This document shows positions 7,820-16,760 of a stretch of DNA of 64,000 nucleotides, piece by piece. The notes beneath the pieces are model-generated. The model ran no database searches, was not told the DNA's origin, and worked only from the letters and a program-made list of their open reading frames with translations. This DNA comes from Aequoribacter sp049615385 (lineage in GTDB: Bacteria; Pseudomonadota; Gammaproteobacteria; Pseudomonadales; Halieaceae). The translations under genes and the position numbers were made by a program. The stretch's first letter is position 1. Every line of letters begins with the position of its first letter. The stretch is from assembly GCF_049615385.1 (NCBI RefSeq), contig NZ_JBMZFL010000005.1, one strand, 5' to 3'.

Positions 7820-9979
7820 TTAGCTCGCTAACTCCGCAAGCCACAGCAAGACTACCGCAACCTTGTCATAAAACCACTTTTTCGTGGCGACCCACCAAGA
7901 GGCTTGCTGAGATAGCTCCCAATCTTGCTGGGCTCGAGTCAATACATAGGCTTTTATCGCCGCCGAATCATCAGGGCTGAGCACATCCGAAAACCCAACC
8001 ATGCCCGCTTTGACCAAAGCGCCATCCAATACAATCGCGTCCCACGCCTCGTAGAAGCCACTGGGCAAGTGGCGCAGATCGGGAACGCTGCCGTTACCGA
8101 CGACGCCATTACCGTGACAAGGCAGACAAAAATCCATGTACAGAGTCCGCCCCTGGTCCAGTACCTGCGCGTCTTGCGTCCAAGGCTCGGGCGGCTGTGT
8201 CAGAGCCCGCGCTTCAGGTAAAGGTGGTAGCACAGCCCCAGCTCCGAGCTTAAAAGCCATTATGCGGGCTCGTTCAGGCTTAGGGCCGGGAGGAATACCC
8301 CCAGCAAGCGCCACGGCCCCGCCCCAGCTCACGGCAACGGCAATGTATTGCTCTCCGTCGATGCTGTAGGCGACAGGAGGCGCGACAATTCGCTCCTGCG
8401 TGTCGTACGACCATAGTTTCGCGCCACTTGCCGCATCGTAAATCGCCAGTTCGGCGGCCGAATTGCCTTGAATGACCAAACCACCAGCGGTGGCTAGCAC
8501 GCCACCATTCCAGATGGTCGGCAGTGGAATTCGCCAGCGTTCGGACTGAATCACTGGGTCCCAAGCCAGCAAATATCCTTGCCCCGCTCGCGCCTGCAAT
8601 GCCTCCATAAGCAGCGCGTTATTGAACCCGCCCTGGTCGGTCTCGACGGCCGTATTCCAGTGTCCTGGATTGACGCGATAGGTGGGCTCGTCGGCGTATT
8701 GATACGCCATTTCGTGAATAGGTATATACACTAAACCGGTGTCAGGATGATGCGCCATGGGCTGCCAGTTGTGACCGCCCATTGGCGATGGCCACTGCAA
8801 CTGAGGCCCCTGTGAATAGTCGGCGTTGTCGGTTTCGATTGGGCGTTTCGTTACGGGGTCATAGCCTGTTGCCCAAGTCACTTTGACGTAGGGCTCAGCA
8901 GAAATTAGCTCGCCGGAGGCGCGATCGATAATAAAAAAGAACCCGTTTTTAGGCGCATGCCACAGCACCTTGCGGTTAAGCCCGTCGATCTCCATATCGG
9001 CCAACATAATGTGCTGTGTTGCGGTGTAATCCCACGAATCACCGGGGGTTTCTTGAAAGTGCCAACGGTACTCGCCCGTGACAGCATCAAGCGCTACCAC
9101 TGAAGAGAGATACAAATTATCGCCGCCCTCGGGGCTGCGTACTCGCCGGTTCCAAGGCGAGCCGTTACCTACGCCAATCAAAACCTGATCGAATTCCTGA
9201 TCGTAAACAATCGAATCCCACACCGTACCGCCACCACCCAGTGACCACCACTCGCCTGTCCATGTCTGTGCGGCAACCTTCATAGCGTCATTTTCGAAGC
9301 CCAACTCTGGGTTTCCAGGCACGGTATAGAAGCGCCACACCAGCTCGCCAGTCGCGACCGAATAGGCCGAGACAAACCCGCGAACGCCGTATTCCGCACC
9401 GCCGTTGCCGATATAGACAAAGCCATTGGCCGCTCGCGGTGCGCCAGTAATACTGTAACTTCCCTGCTCACCCGCAATCGTAGAGACCGACCAAACGATC
9501 GCCCCCGTTGCTTTGTCGAGAGCAATCAAGCGCCCATCAAGTGTGCCAAAGATCACCTTATCATCGTACAGAGCAACACCCCGATTAACGACGTCACAGC
9601 AGGCCCGCTTACCGTAAGCTTTGTCCACCTCTGGATCGAAACTCCACAAGCGCTCGCCCGTTTTTGCGTCCAGGGCATACACGACACTCCAGCTTCCACT
9701 GACGTACATCACGCCATCCGCTACGAGCGGTGTTGCTTCCAGCCCCCGATTCGAGTCGGTATCCATGAACCACGCCAGACCCAAATCTTGAACATTGTCG
9801 GTCTTTATTTGAGCAAGCGGGCTGTAGCGCTGCTCTTGATAATCGCGACCGTAACTCAACCATTCGGTGGGGTCGGGATTCGCGATTTCGTCGCTTGTTT
9901 GCCCCCAGGACGCGCAGGCAATCACAAGCCCGATAATCAGCGCCGCGGCTGGAGTTTTATGTTTTCTTAGGTCGCCCAT
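7820..9979 (-). CDS. PQQ-dependent quinohemoprotein dehydrogenase
   Basis: The 719-residue protein starts with a Sec-type signal peptide (hydrophobic AAALIIGLVIACASWGQ), followed by an eight-bladed PQQ propeller (YALDAKTGERLWSFD, ALDAVTGEYRWHFQ repeats) with the vicinal disulfide KRACCDV characteristic of PQQ alcohol dehydrogenases. The C-terminal about 100 residues carry a cytochrome c domain with FCLPCHG, the type II (quinohemoprotein) layout. It oxidises an alcohol in the periplasm and passes electrons through its heme to a soluble carrier or oxidase. No pqq biosynthesis genes are in the window. It is divergent from the P450 gene. Confidence 0.93.
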   Translation of the reverse strand: MGDLRKHKTPAAALIIGLVIACASWGQTSDEIANPDPTEWLSYGRDYQEQRYSPLAQIKTDNVQDLGLAWFMDTDSNRGLEATPLVADGVMYVSGSWSVVYALDAKTGERLWSFDPEVDKAYGKRACCDVVNRGVALYDDKVIFGTLDGRLIALDKATGAIVWSVSTIAGEQGSYSITGAPRAANGFVYIGNGGAEYGVRGFVSAYSVATGELVWRFYTVPGNPELGFENDAMKVAAQTWTGEWWSLGGGGTVWDSIVYDQEFDQVLIGVGNGSPWNRRVRSPEGGDNLYLSSVVALDAVTGEYRWHFQETPGDSWDYTATQHIMLADMEIDGLNRKVLWHAPKNGFFFIIDRASGELISAEPYVKVTWATGYDPVTKRPIETDNADYSQGPQLQWPSPMGGHNWQPMAHHPDTGLVYIPIHEMAYQYADEPTYRVNPGHWNTAVETDQGGFNNALLMEALQARAGQGYLLAWDPVIQSERWRIPLPTIWNGGVLATAGGLVIQGNSAAELAIYDAASGAKLWSYDTQERIVAPPVAYSIDGEQYIAVAVSWGGAVALAGGIPPGPKPERARIMAFKLGAGAVLPPLPEARALTQPPEPWTQDAQVLDQGRTLYMDFCLPCHGNGVVGNGSVPDLRHLPSGFYEAWDAIVLDGALVKAGMVGFSDVLSPDDSAAIKAYVLTRAQQDWELSQQASWWVATKKWFYDKVAVVLLWLAELAS

Positions 9980-10178
9980 AACATCTCTTTTTATTTTGCT
10001 TAGCGCTTATTCAGCGCCAAGAGCGGCGCGACAGAATCATGAGGATTGACGATACCCATACACTTAATCGGCCGCAAGCGCTTCTAAGGGCCAATTCATA
10101 GTCCAAATACATTGATACAAACGTCACATTTTTCAGTACTCTTAAGTCAACCAATGGACCATTAGCGGACGAAATATA

Positions 10179-11453
10179 ATGACAAACTCAGCAAAATGCC
10201 CTTTCACCAACTTGCTCGACCCCACGTTAATCGCCAATGGCGTACCCGAAAAAATCTTCGCCGAAGTGCGCGAAGCTGGCCCTGCGGTCAAAATAGAAGA
10301 CCCTATCACCGGAGTCCCATACTGGGCCGTGACGCAAAAAGAAGGCATCGATTTTGTGTCTATGCACAACGAGCTGTTTTCGTCAGCGTTGCGAGCTGCT
10401 ACTCCCATGGAGGATCCGCAGGAGACGGTCGATAACATCATGGGTAAAATGTTTTTGAACATGGATCCGCCCCTGAATTTAGAGTATCGCAAACTCATTC
10501 GCGACAACTTTTTGCCGGGCACAGTAGCCACCTACCAAGAAAAGGCGGAGCGTGTCGCTAAAGAGGTCATCGACGCCGTGATTGATCGGGGCGAGTGCGA
10601 GTTTGTCGAGGACGTCGCCGCTGAACTCCCGCTGATCACGATCTTAGAATTTTTTAATATCCCCACAGACCAGCGCAAACAGTTTTTCGACTGGACCAAC
10701 GACATGTTCTTCCAGGACGACCCGGCCTTCTCTGATGCCGATCGTCAGGGCGCCGAATCGCGGGCTCTCGATGCGAGCGCCAATGTGTTTATGACCTTCA
10801 TGGGGCTAGCCACCGAATGGCGCGGACGCCCCGAAAAGAATCTATGCACCCAACTATTGAACGGTGAAATTCGCGGCGAGCCGGTCAGCGACGAAGATTT
10901 TGCCTGGATCGCTCTAATGCTGATGTCGGCCGGCAACGAAAGCACACGTACCGCCATCACCCACGGCATGCGCAACCTGATAGAAAACCCCGAGCAATAT
11001 CGCTTTTTGCAAGAGCACCCAGAAGCCTTGGATGATGCGGTTGAGGAAATGCTGCGCAAAAACACCTCGTTTATTACCATGCGACGCACCGCAACGCAGG
11101 ATGTTTGCGCGCCAGAACTTGGCAATGCCGATATCAAAAAAGGCGACAAGGTGGTCATGTTCTACCACGCATCAAACAACGACCCGCGCCTGTTTGGTGA
11201 GGATGCTACTCAGTTTGACCTGACCCGCCCCAAACGGCAGAGTGACTTCAAAGCCAATGTGCGATCGTTTGGCATAGGCAAGCACAACTGTCTGGGCATG
11301 CACCTGGCCAAACTCGAGATGAAGGTACAGCTGGCCGAGATTCTAAAGCGCATGGACAACCCGCAATTCAGTGGCCCTGTTACTTACATTCATTCGTACT
11401 TTGTGCAGGGCATTCGGTCGATGCCAATTACCTTTACCAAGCGCGGTGAGTGA
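10179..11453 (+). CDS. Cytochrome P450
   Basis: The 424-residue soluble bacterial P450 has the I-helix segment AGNEST (near residue 250), the K-helix ExxR within EEMLRK, and the heme-thiolate loop FGIGKHNCLG with Cys371. It hydroxylates an organic substrate using electrons from a ferredoxin/ferredoxin reductase not seen here. It is divergent from a PQQ dehydrogenase and followed 99 bp on by an SDR. With the nearby CoA-degradation genes a role in sterol or hydrocarbon oxidation is plausible but unproven. Confidence 0.95.
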   Translation: MTNSAKCPFTNLLDPTLIANGVPEKIFAEVREAGPAVKIEDPITGVPYWAVTQKEGIDFVSMHNELFSSALRAATPMEDPQETVDNIMGKMFLNMDPPLNLEYRKLIRDNFLPGTVATYQEKAERVAKEVIDAVIDRGECEFVEDVAAELPLITILEFFNIPTDQRKQFFDWTNDMFFQDDPAFSDADRQGAESRALDASANVFMTFMGLATEWRGRPEKNLCTQLLNGEIRGEPVSDEDFAWIALMLMSAGNESTRTAITHGMRNLIENPEQYRFLQEHPEALDDAVEEMLRKNTSFITMRRTATQDVCAPELGNADIKKGDKVVMFYHASNNDPRLFGEDATQFDLTRPKRQSDFKANVRSFGIGKHNCLGMHLAKLEMKVQLAEILKRMDNPQFSGPVTYIHSYFVQGIRSMPITFTKRGE

Positions 11454-11552
11454 GGCTTAGTCTGGGGGGGGGTTGACCGTGCGTAACCCCCTCGTCGCCG
11501 ACTGTGCGCTCTTTTTGCTAGTATCGAAACACACATAAAAACAGGACTGACT

Positions 11553-12323
11553 ATGAACAAACCCGATTTTCCAGAAGGCATTGCCCTTGTCATCGGCGGC
11601 AGCGGCGGCATGGGCGCCGAAATTTGCGTAGAGTTAGCCAAAGCTGGCTCCGATATTGCCCTAACCTACAATGGCAATGAAGCCCGCGCACTTGAAACGG
11701 TCGAGCGCGTAAAGGCCGTTGGCAAAAACGCGACCTGCCATCAGCTGAGTATTGGCGATGAGGACCGAGTTATAGGTCTAATTGACGAACTCGCGCAGTC
11801 TCAACGAATTCATACTGTGGTCGTTGCAGCAGGGTCCGACATCGACCAACCGCTGATTCGCGATTTAAGTCCGGCTAACTGGCGCAAAGTGATGGACGCT
11901 GACGTGGCAGGATTCTTCAACATTGTGCACGCCTCACTGCCGCACATGAAAGCTGCGGGCGGCGGTTCCTACGTGCATATTAGCTCGGCCGGTTTGCACA
12001 AGTGGCCCAAGGGTGATGTGCTTTCGGTCGCCCCAAAAGCCTGCATCGAGTCCTTAATTCAGGGCATTGCCAAAGAGGAAGGCGCGCACGGTATCCGAGC
12101 AAACTCAGTCGCTATTGGCGTCATTAACGCCGGTATTTTCAAGCGTTTGTGGGCGGACGGCACTTTCGACCAAGCCTGGGCCGATGCTGTGCAGGCGGGC
12201 TTGTGTATCAAACGCTGGGGCGAACCCGAGGAAGTCGCGCACGCTGTGGTCTATCTAGCATCGCAAAAAGCAGGCTACGTTACCGGGCAAATGATCTCTG
12301 TCGATGGAGGCTATGGCGTCTAG
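11553..12323 (+). CDS. SDR-family protein lacking the catalytic Tyr
   Basis: The 256-residue SDR has the cofactor loop GGSGGMG and the C-terminal YVTGQMISVDGGYG. The Ser of the catalytic triad is present in HISSAG (residues 143-147), but the position 13 residues later that should be Tyr is Ser158, in LSVAPK; the Lys (162) remains. It should bind NAD(P) but may not catalyse the usual hydride transfer, or may use another acid. AACAGGACTGACT precedes the ATG. Its 3' end overlaps the truncated hemoglobin gene, so the two are coupled. Confidence 0.85.
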   Translation: MNKPDFPEGIALVIGGSGGMGAEICVELAKAGSDIALTYNGNEARALETVERVKAVGKNATCHQLSIGDEDRVIGLIDELAQSQRIHTVVVAAGSDIDQPLIRDLSPANWRKVMDADVAGFFNIVHASLPHMKAAGGGSYVHISSAGLHKWPKGDVLSVAPKACIESLIQGIAKEEGAHGIRANSVAIGVINAGIFKRLWADGTFDQAWADAVQAGLCIKRWGEPEEVAHAVVYLASQKAGYVTGQMISVDGGYGV

Positions 12324-12753
12324 CCTCGACACAGCGCGGACTTTGCAATCGAGGCTCGGTAAGCGCGACCTCCGCGACCGCGCCGACATCGAAACGTTTG
12401 TTCAGGCGTTTTATACACGCCTGCTCGTTGATCCAGAACTGGCGCCACTGTTTCTGGACGTGGCTGCCATTGACCTCGACAAACACGTCCCGATTATTTG
12501 CGACTACTGGCAAAAGCTTTTGTTTGGCGATACCAGCTATCAGCGCCATACGATGAACAAGCATCGCGCAATTGACGCCAAACACCCCTTTACCAGACGA
12601 CACTTTGAACTTTGGACCCACTACTTCATTGCCACAATGGACGGTCAGTTTCAGGGCCCTGTGGCCGAGAAAGCCAAACGCATTGCGCTGCGCATTGCGC
12701 ACAACATGTCAGAGCGATTAGCCGAACAACACGCCGCACAGTTCGCGACTTGA
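12313..12753 (+). CDS. Group III truncated hemoglobin
   Basis: The protein of about 146 residues fits group III truncated hemoglobins: RADIETFVQAFYTRLLVDPE, YWQKLLFG and HFELWTHYF surround the heme, the last containing the proximal-side helix. These globins bind O2 or NO in the cytoplasm and are often near redox or detoxification genes. The gene overlaps the SDR 3' end. ATG 12313 (after GGAGG) or ATG 12304 may be the start. With the P450/SDR it may supply or scavenge O2/NO; that link is inference. Confidence 0.88.
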   Translation: MASSLDTARTLQSRLGKRDLRDRADIETFVQAFYTRLLVDPELAPLFLDVAAIDLDKHVPIICDYWQKLLFGDTSYQRHTMNKHRAIDAKHPFTRRHFELWTHYFIATMDGQFQGPVAEKAKRIALRIAHNMSERLAEQHAAQFAT

Positions 12754-12832
12754 CTGTGCTGTCTAGAAATGACATCGCTTTGATCACAGACTTGGCTTAT
12801 GATCGAGTCATCGCCCGAACACAGTTAATAAT

Positions 12833-13150
12833 ATGCGATTACTGATTTTTGTCTTGCTAAGTGCACTCAGCACAAGCGGCCAAGCGGCCCCAACCGAGCG
12901 CCAACTGACATTGCTGACGGTGAACTGCCTGCAATGCCACGCCAATGTCCACACAGGGGCCCCCGTGATGGGCGATCAAGGCGCCTGGGGAGCGATTCTT
13001 GCGCAGGGCAAACAGCAAATCATGACCCACGTGGTAGAAGGCCTTAGGGGCATGCCACCACTAGGCTATTGTAGTGCTTGTTCGGAGGACGATTTAATCA
13101 CCCTAAGCGAAATATTGGCCGGAGAAGCTTTACAGGAGGCCCCACGATGA
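12833..13150 (+). CDS. Exported small cytochrome c (c5-like)
   Basis: The 105-residue protein has a cleavable signal peptide (residues 1-19, ending GQAA) and one heme site CLQCH (residues 32-36). The GMPPLG segment supplies the axial Met and the CSAC pair is typical of cytochrome c5-like proteins. It is a periplasmic electron carrier. The stop overlaps the start of the FAD oxidase gene by 4 bp (ATGA), suggesting it is the direct electron acceptor of that flavoprotein. Confidence 0.88.
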   Translation: MRLLIFVLLSALSTSGQAAPTERQLTLLTVNCLQCHANVHTGAPVMGDQGAWGAILAQGKQQIMTHVVEGLRGMPPLGYCSACSEDDLITLSEILAGEALQEAPR

Positions 13151-14556
13151 AACGCCGACAGTTTTTGCGTGGCACCGGTGCTTTGGGAGCAACTGGCGCT
13201 TTTGCACTGCTGGGTGGTTGCGAGCAATCGTCAACCGAACCACAAAGTCCAATCGCGTACGAGCCAGGCAAACCCGTGCCTTGGATCAATTGGGCGGGCA
13301 ACCAATCTTGCCAACCCCAACATCGACCGGCACCTGCCAGCATTGATGAATTAGTAAGCGTCTTAAAAAACGCGAAAGGCACAGTTCGCGCGGTGGGAGC
13401 CGGCCACTCATTCAGCGCAGTAGTGCCTACTGACGATACCCTAATCGCTACCGATTTATTGAGCGGCGTCATCGACCACGACCCAGCCACAAACACAGCA
13501 CAAGTACTGTCGGGCACGCGTCTGCACGACTTGGGCTATCTGCTTGCCGATATCGGCCAGGCTCTACCCAATATGCCCGATATGGCCTATCTGGCCCTGG
13601 GCGGCGCCATAGTCAACTGCGCGCACGCTACGGGGGTAAATTTTGGCTCGATGGGCTCCTACGTCAACTCGTTACGCCTTGCGACCGTGGACGGAGAGCT
13701 ACTCGAATGCAGTCCCAGCAGCAACCCCGATATTTTCAAGGCGGCACTGACATCCGCTGGGGCGTTGGGAATCGTGACCGACTTTACGCTGCAAAACCAA
13801 GCGGATTTTGACTTAACAGAAGTCAACAAGATTGAGCCTTTAGAGGACATGCTTGAGGACATCGAAAACCGCAAAGCGAACAATCAGTATTTTGAGTTGT
13901 TTGCCCTGCCCCACGCGTCAATTGGGATTTCGGTGTCCACCAATCCAGCGCAACCAGGCGACAAGCCCCAGGGCCAAGACGACCCTCAGGCAGTCAATAC
14001 GCTGCGTGATGTTTTTAATGCAATCGCTTGGATACCGGGCGTGGGCAGTAGGTTATACGACACGTTGCTGACCGCTGTGATGGGCAACGAAGCAGAGACC
14101 ATTCGCACCGGTAAAGCGCACGAGGTGCTACCTCATGTGCGCGTTGTGCGCTTTCGAGAAATGGAGTACACCGTGCCCGCAGAATTGGGCCCTGCCTGTC
14201 TTCGTGAAATTATGGCCACCATTCGCAACAAAAACCTGCCACTTAGCTTCCCCATTGAATATCGCTACGTTAAAGCCGATGACATTTGGTTAAGCATGTT
14301 CCAAGGGCAAGACGGCGCCACTATTTCCATTCACCAATATGGCGATCTGGATTACCGTCCAATTTTCGCAGAGCTCGAGCCAATATTCTGGCGCTACGGC
14401 GGTCGCCCACACTGGGGTAAACTGCATACTTTAAAGGCCTCGGATTTAGCCGCACTTTACCCCAAGCACTGGCGGGACTTTTTAGCCGTCAGAGAGAGCC
14501 TAGACCCAGACAAACGCCTAATGAATGCCCACCTAAAAGAATTATTTGGAGCGTAA
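13147..14556 (+). CDS. Tat-exported FAD-linked lactone oxidase (ALO/GULO family)
   Basis: The 469-residue protein begins MKRRQFLRGTGALGATGAFA, a twin-arginine leader. The PCMH FAD domain has RAVGAGHSFSAVV, where the His is a candidate covalent flavin site, and a C-terminal ALO domain has the HWGKLHTL signature. Such enzymes oxidise aldonolactones or related polyols. ATG 13147 is chosen because it gives the Tat leader and overlaps the cytochrome c stop. The upstream cytochrome and downstream PLP-fold gene (2 bp away) suggest a periplasmic dehydrogenase unit rather than an O2-using oxidase. Exact substrate unknown. Confidence 0.9.
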   Translation: MKRRQFLRGTGALGATGAFALLGGCEQSSTEPQSPIAYEPGKPVPWINWAGNQSCQPQHRPAPASIDELVSVLKNAKGTVRAVGAGHSFSAVVPTDDTLIATDLLSGVIDHDPATNTAQVLSGTRLHDLGYLLADIGQALPNMPDMAYLALGGAIVNCAHATGVNFGSMGSYVNSLRLATVDGELLECSPSSNPDIFKAALTSAGALGIVTDFTLQNQADFDLTEVNKIEPLEDMLEDIENRKANNQYFELFALPHASIGISVSTNPAQPGDKPQGQDDPQAVNTLRDVFNAIAWIPGVGSRLYDTLLTAVMGNEAETIRTGKAHEVLPHVRVVRFREMEYTVPAELGPACLREIMATIRNKNLPLSFPIEYRYVKADDIWLSMFQGQDGATISIHQYGDLDYRPIFAELEPIFWRYGGRPHWGKLHTLKASDLAALYPKHWRDFLAVRESLDPDKRLMNAHLKELFGA

Positions 14557-14558
14557 GC

Positions 14559-15842
14559 ATGCCCTCTCGACGCAATGTAATTCTTGGTGCTTTGGGTGCA
14601 GCTGGGCTTGCCGCTTGGCTAAAACCCAAAGATAAAGGCGGTGTTTATACACCCTACTTCACCGAGCTTAACCAAACGCTTAAAGATGCAGGAATTGGTA
14701 CCCCGAGCTTGATTATTGATTTAGACCGACTCGATCGCAATATCGACCGTATCACTCAAACTTTAGGTACTGCGCCCTGGCTGAGTTATCGCGTCGTGAC
14801 CAAGTCGGTACCTAGCCCGGAGCTGGTGCGCTACATTAGCGAGCGAGCCCAGACCCAGGCACAAATGATTTTTCATTTACCTTTCTTGCTGGCAACAACG
14901 CAAGAGACGCCTAATGCAGATATACTCATCGGCAAACCCTTTCCTATTGCTGCCGTTCAGGAGTTTTATCGCAAACACGCTGGAACCTTTGAGCCGGCGC
15001 AGCAGCTCCAGTGGTTGGTCGATACGACGGCACGACTTCAACAGTATTTAAACTTTGCCCGGGCGAACCAACTGAAACTGCGTGTAAACCTAGAGCTTGA
15101 TGTTGGACTACATCGCGGTGGATTTGTTGCCGATGAAGCACTGAGCGACGCTTTGGGGATCATCAGGGCCAACCCCCAACACCTAACATTCAGCGGTTTT
15201 ATGGGCTACGACGCGCATTTAATGGGCATACCCAGTGCGTTGGCCAAACGTGAGCTACCCAAAGTCAAAGCCCGGTATCAAGCGGCCTTGGATATACTCA
15301 ATAGTCAATTCCAAGACCTAGTAACTCAGGATTTGTGCTTTAACGGTGCGGGCAGTCCCACCTTCAGAAACTACCAAGACAAACCCTTGTTGACCGAGGT
15401 ATCAGCGGGCACCTGTTTGATGAAGCCCACGCATTACGACATCGCGAGTCTGGAAGATTTCGAGCCCGCCGCTTACATCGCCTCGCCCGTGCTAAAACGA
15501 GGCCAAGGTGGCCGCTTGCCCGCCCTAGAATGGACGGCACCACTCATTCGCGCCTGGGACCCAAACCAAGCGCAAATGTACTTTGGCTACAGCGGTAATT
15601 GGATGGCCGACATGGAGTCACCGCCAGGCCTTGCCTCGCATTTTGCCTATAAAAGCTCCAACCAAGAGGGCTACCAAGCTTCAAGCAACGTCGAGCTGGA
15701 CGTGGATGATTTTATTTTCCTGCGACCGCATCAAAGCGAGGCGGTGCTATTACAGTTTGGCGACTTAATCGCCGTGCGGGGCAATCAAATCGAGGCTCGC
15801 TGGCCGGTGCTACCCAACGACAGCGCAGCGCACGTCTCGTGA
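14559..15842 (+). CDS. Alanine racemase-fold PLP protein (D-threonine aldolase/DSD1-like)
   Basis: The 427-residue protein has an alanine racemase N-terminal barrel: TPSLIIDLDRLDRNI, then a PLP-Lys candidate in YRVVTKSVPS, and a C-terminal D-serine dehydratase-like beta domain. Related proteins are called amino acid deaminase/aldolase. Its N-terminus MPSRRNVILGALGAAGLAAW resembles a Tat leader or an anchor, which would put a PLP enzyme outside the cytoplasm. It lies 2 bp after the ALO flavoprotein, so they probably act on the same compound. Function beyond fold is not assigned. Confidence 0.82.
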   Translation: MPSRRNVILGALGAAGLAAWLKPKDKGGVYTPYFTELNQTLKDAGIGTPSLIIDLDRLDRNIDRITQTLGTAPWLSYRVVTKSVPSPELVRYISERAQTQAQMIFHLPFLLATTQETPNADILIGKPFPIAAVQEFYRKHAGTFEPAQQLQWLVDTTARLQQYLNFARANQLKLRVNLELDVGLHRGGFVADEALSDALGIIRANPQHLTFSGFMGYDAHLMGIPSALAKRELPKVKARYQAALDILNSQFQDLVTQDLCFNGAGSPTFRNYQDKPLLTEVSAGTCLMKPTHYDIASLEDFEPAAYIASPVLKRGQGGRLPALEWTAPLIRAWDPNQAQMYFGYSGNWMADMESPPGLASHFAYKSSNQEGYQASSNVELDVDDFIFLRPHQSEAVLLQFGDLIAVRGNQIEARWPVLPNDSAAHVS

Positions 15843-15986
15843 TCAATGACGCCAATGCTACGATCTCGATCGGCATCACAACGCAACCGAGGCCGTACTG
15901 TGCTGCCATAAATCTAGCCTAGCTAAACAATGGGAGCTTGTAAGTATCAAGATAACCGCTACCAGACAACGGGCGAAATCCCGTCT

Positions 15987-16760
15987 CTAAATGACCAAGT
16001 GGAATTCATCAGAGTCCATCTGAGCAGGAAACTCTGCATGATAAGCGTGCATAGCGCCCGCGTCAGCAATACCTTGCTCACACCCTGGTCGACTTTGCAT
16101 ATCAACTACTAATTGACCGCGCGGGTCCACTAGCATGCTGTCACCGGAATAATTCAATCCATTGGCATCGGCACCAATACGATTCACACCCACTATATAG
16201 GCCAGATTTTCGATGGCGCGCGCCTGCAACAAAGTACGCCAGTGGTGCGCTCTGGCGCTCGGCCAATTAGCGACATACAACAACAAATCGTAGTCTTGTT
16301 TGTTGCGGCTAAATACCGGAAAGCGTAGGTCGTAACAGACCTCTAGCTTAATGCGCCAATCTCGCCAGTTCACAATCACTCGGTCGTTACCGGGCGCGTA
16401 GCGCTTGTGTTCGCCCAACATGCGGAACAGGTGGCGCTTGTCGTAATGCCAACAGTCATAGGGTGTTACAAACAGCAAGCGGTTGTAGACTGAGCCACCC
16501 TCTTTGACCGCGATACTACCTGTAATCGCACAATCGAGCTGTTTGGCAAGATCTTGCATCCACACTTGCGTTGCCCCATTCGGTTCTTCGGCATTCCCCA
16601 AGGCATTCATAGAAAAACCGGTGGTGAACATCTCGGGCAACACGATCAGGTCACTGACAGGCGCTTGCTCGAGAATTTTTTGCTCGAAAAACGCTCGGTT
16701 TTCGGCGGGGTCTTCCCACTGCAACTCGTGTTGAACGAGAGTGATGGCTAAATTGCGCAT
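15987..16760 (-). CDS. yafV: Omega-amidase (YafV/NIT2-type nitrilase)
   Basis: The 257-residue carbon-nitrogen hydrolase has the Glu in LPEMFTTGFS, the Lys in DKRHLFRM and the nucleophilic Cys in EVCYDLRFP, the nitrilase triad. It hydrolyses alpha-ketoglutaramate and alpha-keto-gamma-methiobutyramide-type amides. It overlaps the 3' end of the aminotransferase gene (13 bp), and coupling to a glutamine/methionine transaminase is the known logic of the methionine-salvage 'glutaminase II' route: transaminate with Gln, then deamidate. Confidence 0.9.
   Translation of the reverse strand: MRNLAITLVQHELQWEDPAENRAFFEQKILEQAPVSDLIVLPEMFTTGFSMNALGNAEEPNGATQVWMQDLAKQLDCAITGSIAVKEGGSVYNRLLFVTPYDCWHYDKRHLFRMLGEHKRYAPGNDRVIVNWRDWRIKLEVCYDLRFPVFSRNKQDYDLLLYVANWPSARAHHWRTLLQARAIENLAYIVGVNRIGADANGLNYSGDSMLVDPRGQLVVDMQSRPGCEQGIADAGAMHAYHAEFPAQMDSDEFHLVI

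Noticed and set aside
15969..15984. ACGGG-CGAAAT-CCCGT hairpin between convergent genes as a terminator
   Set aside because: The stem is only 5 bp and no T tract follows on either strand.
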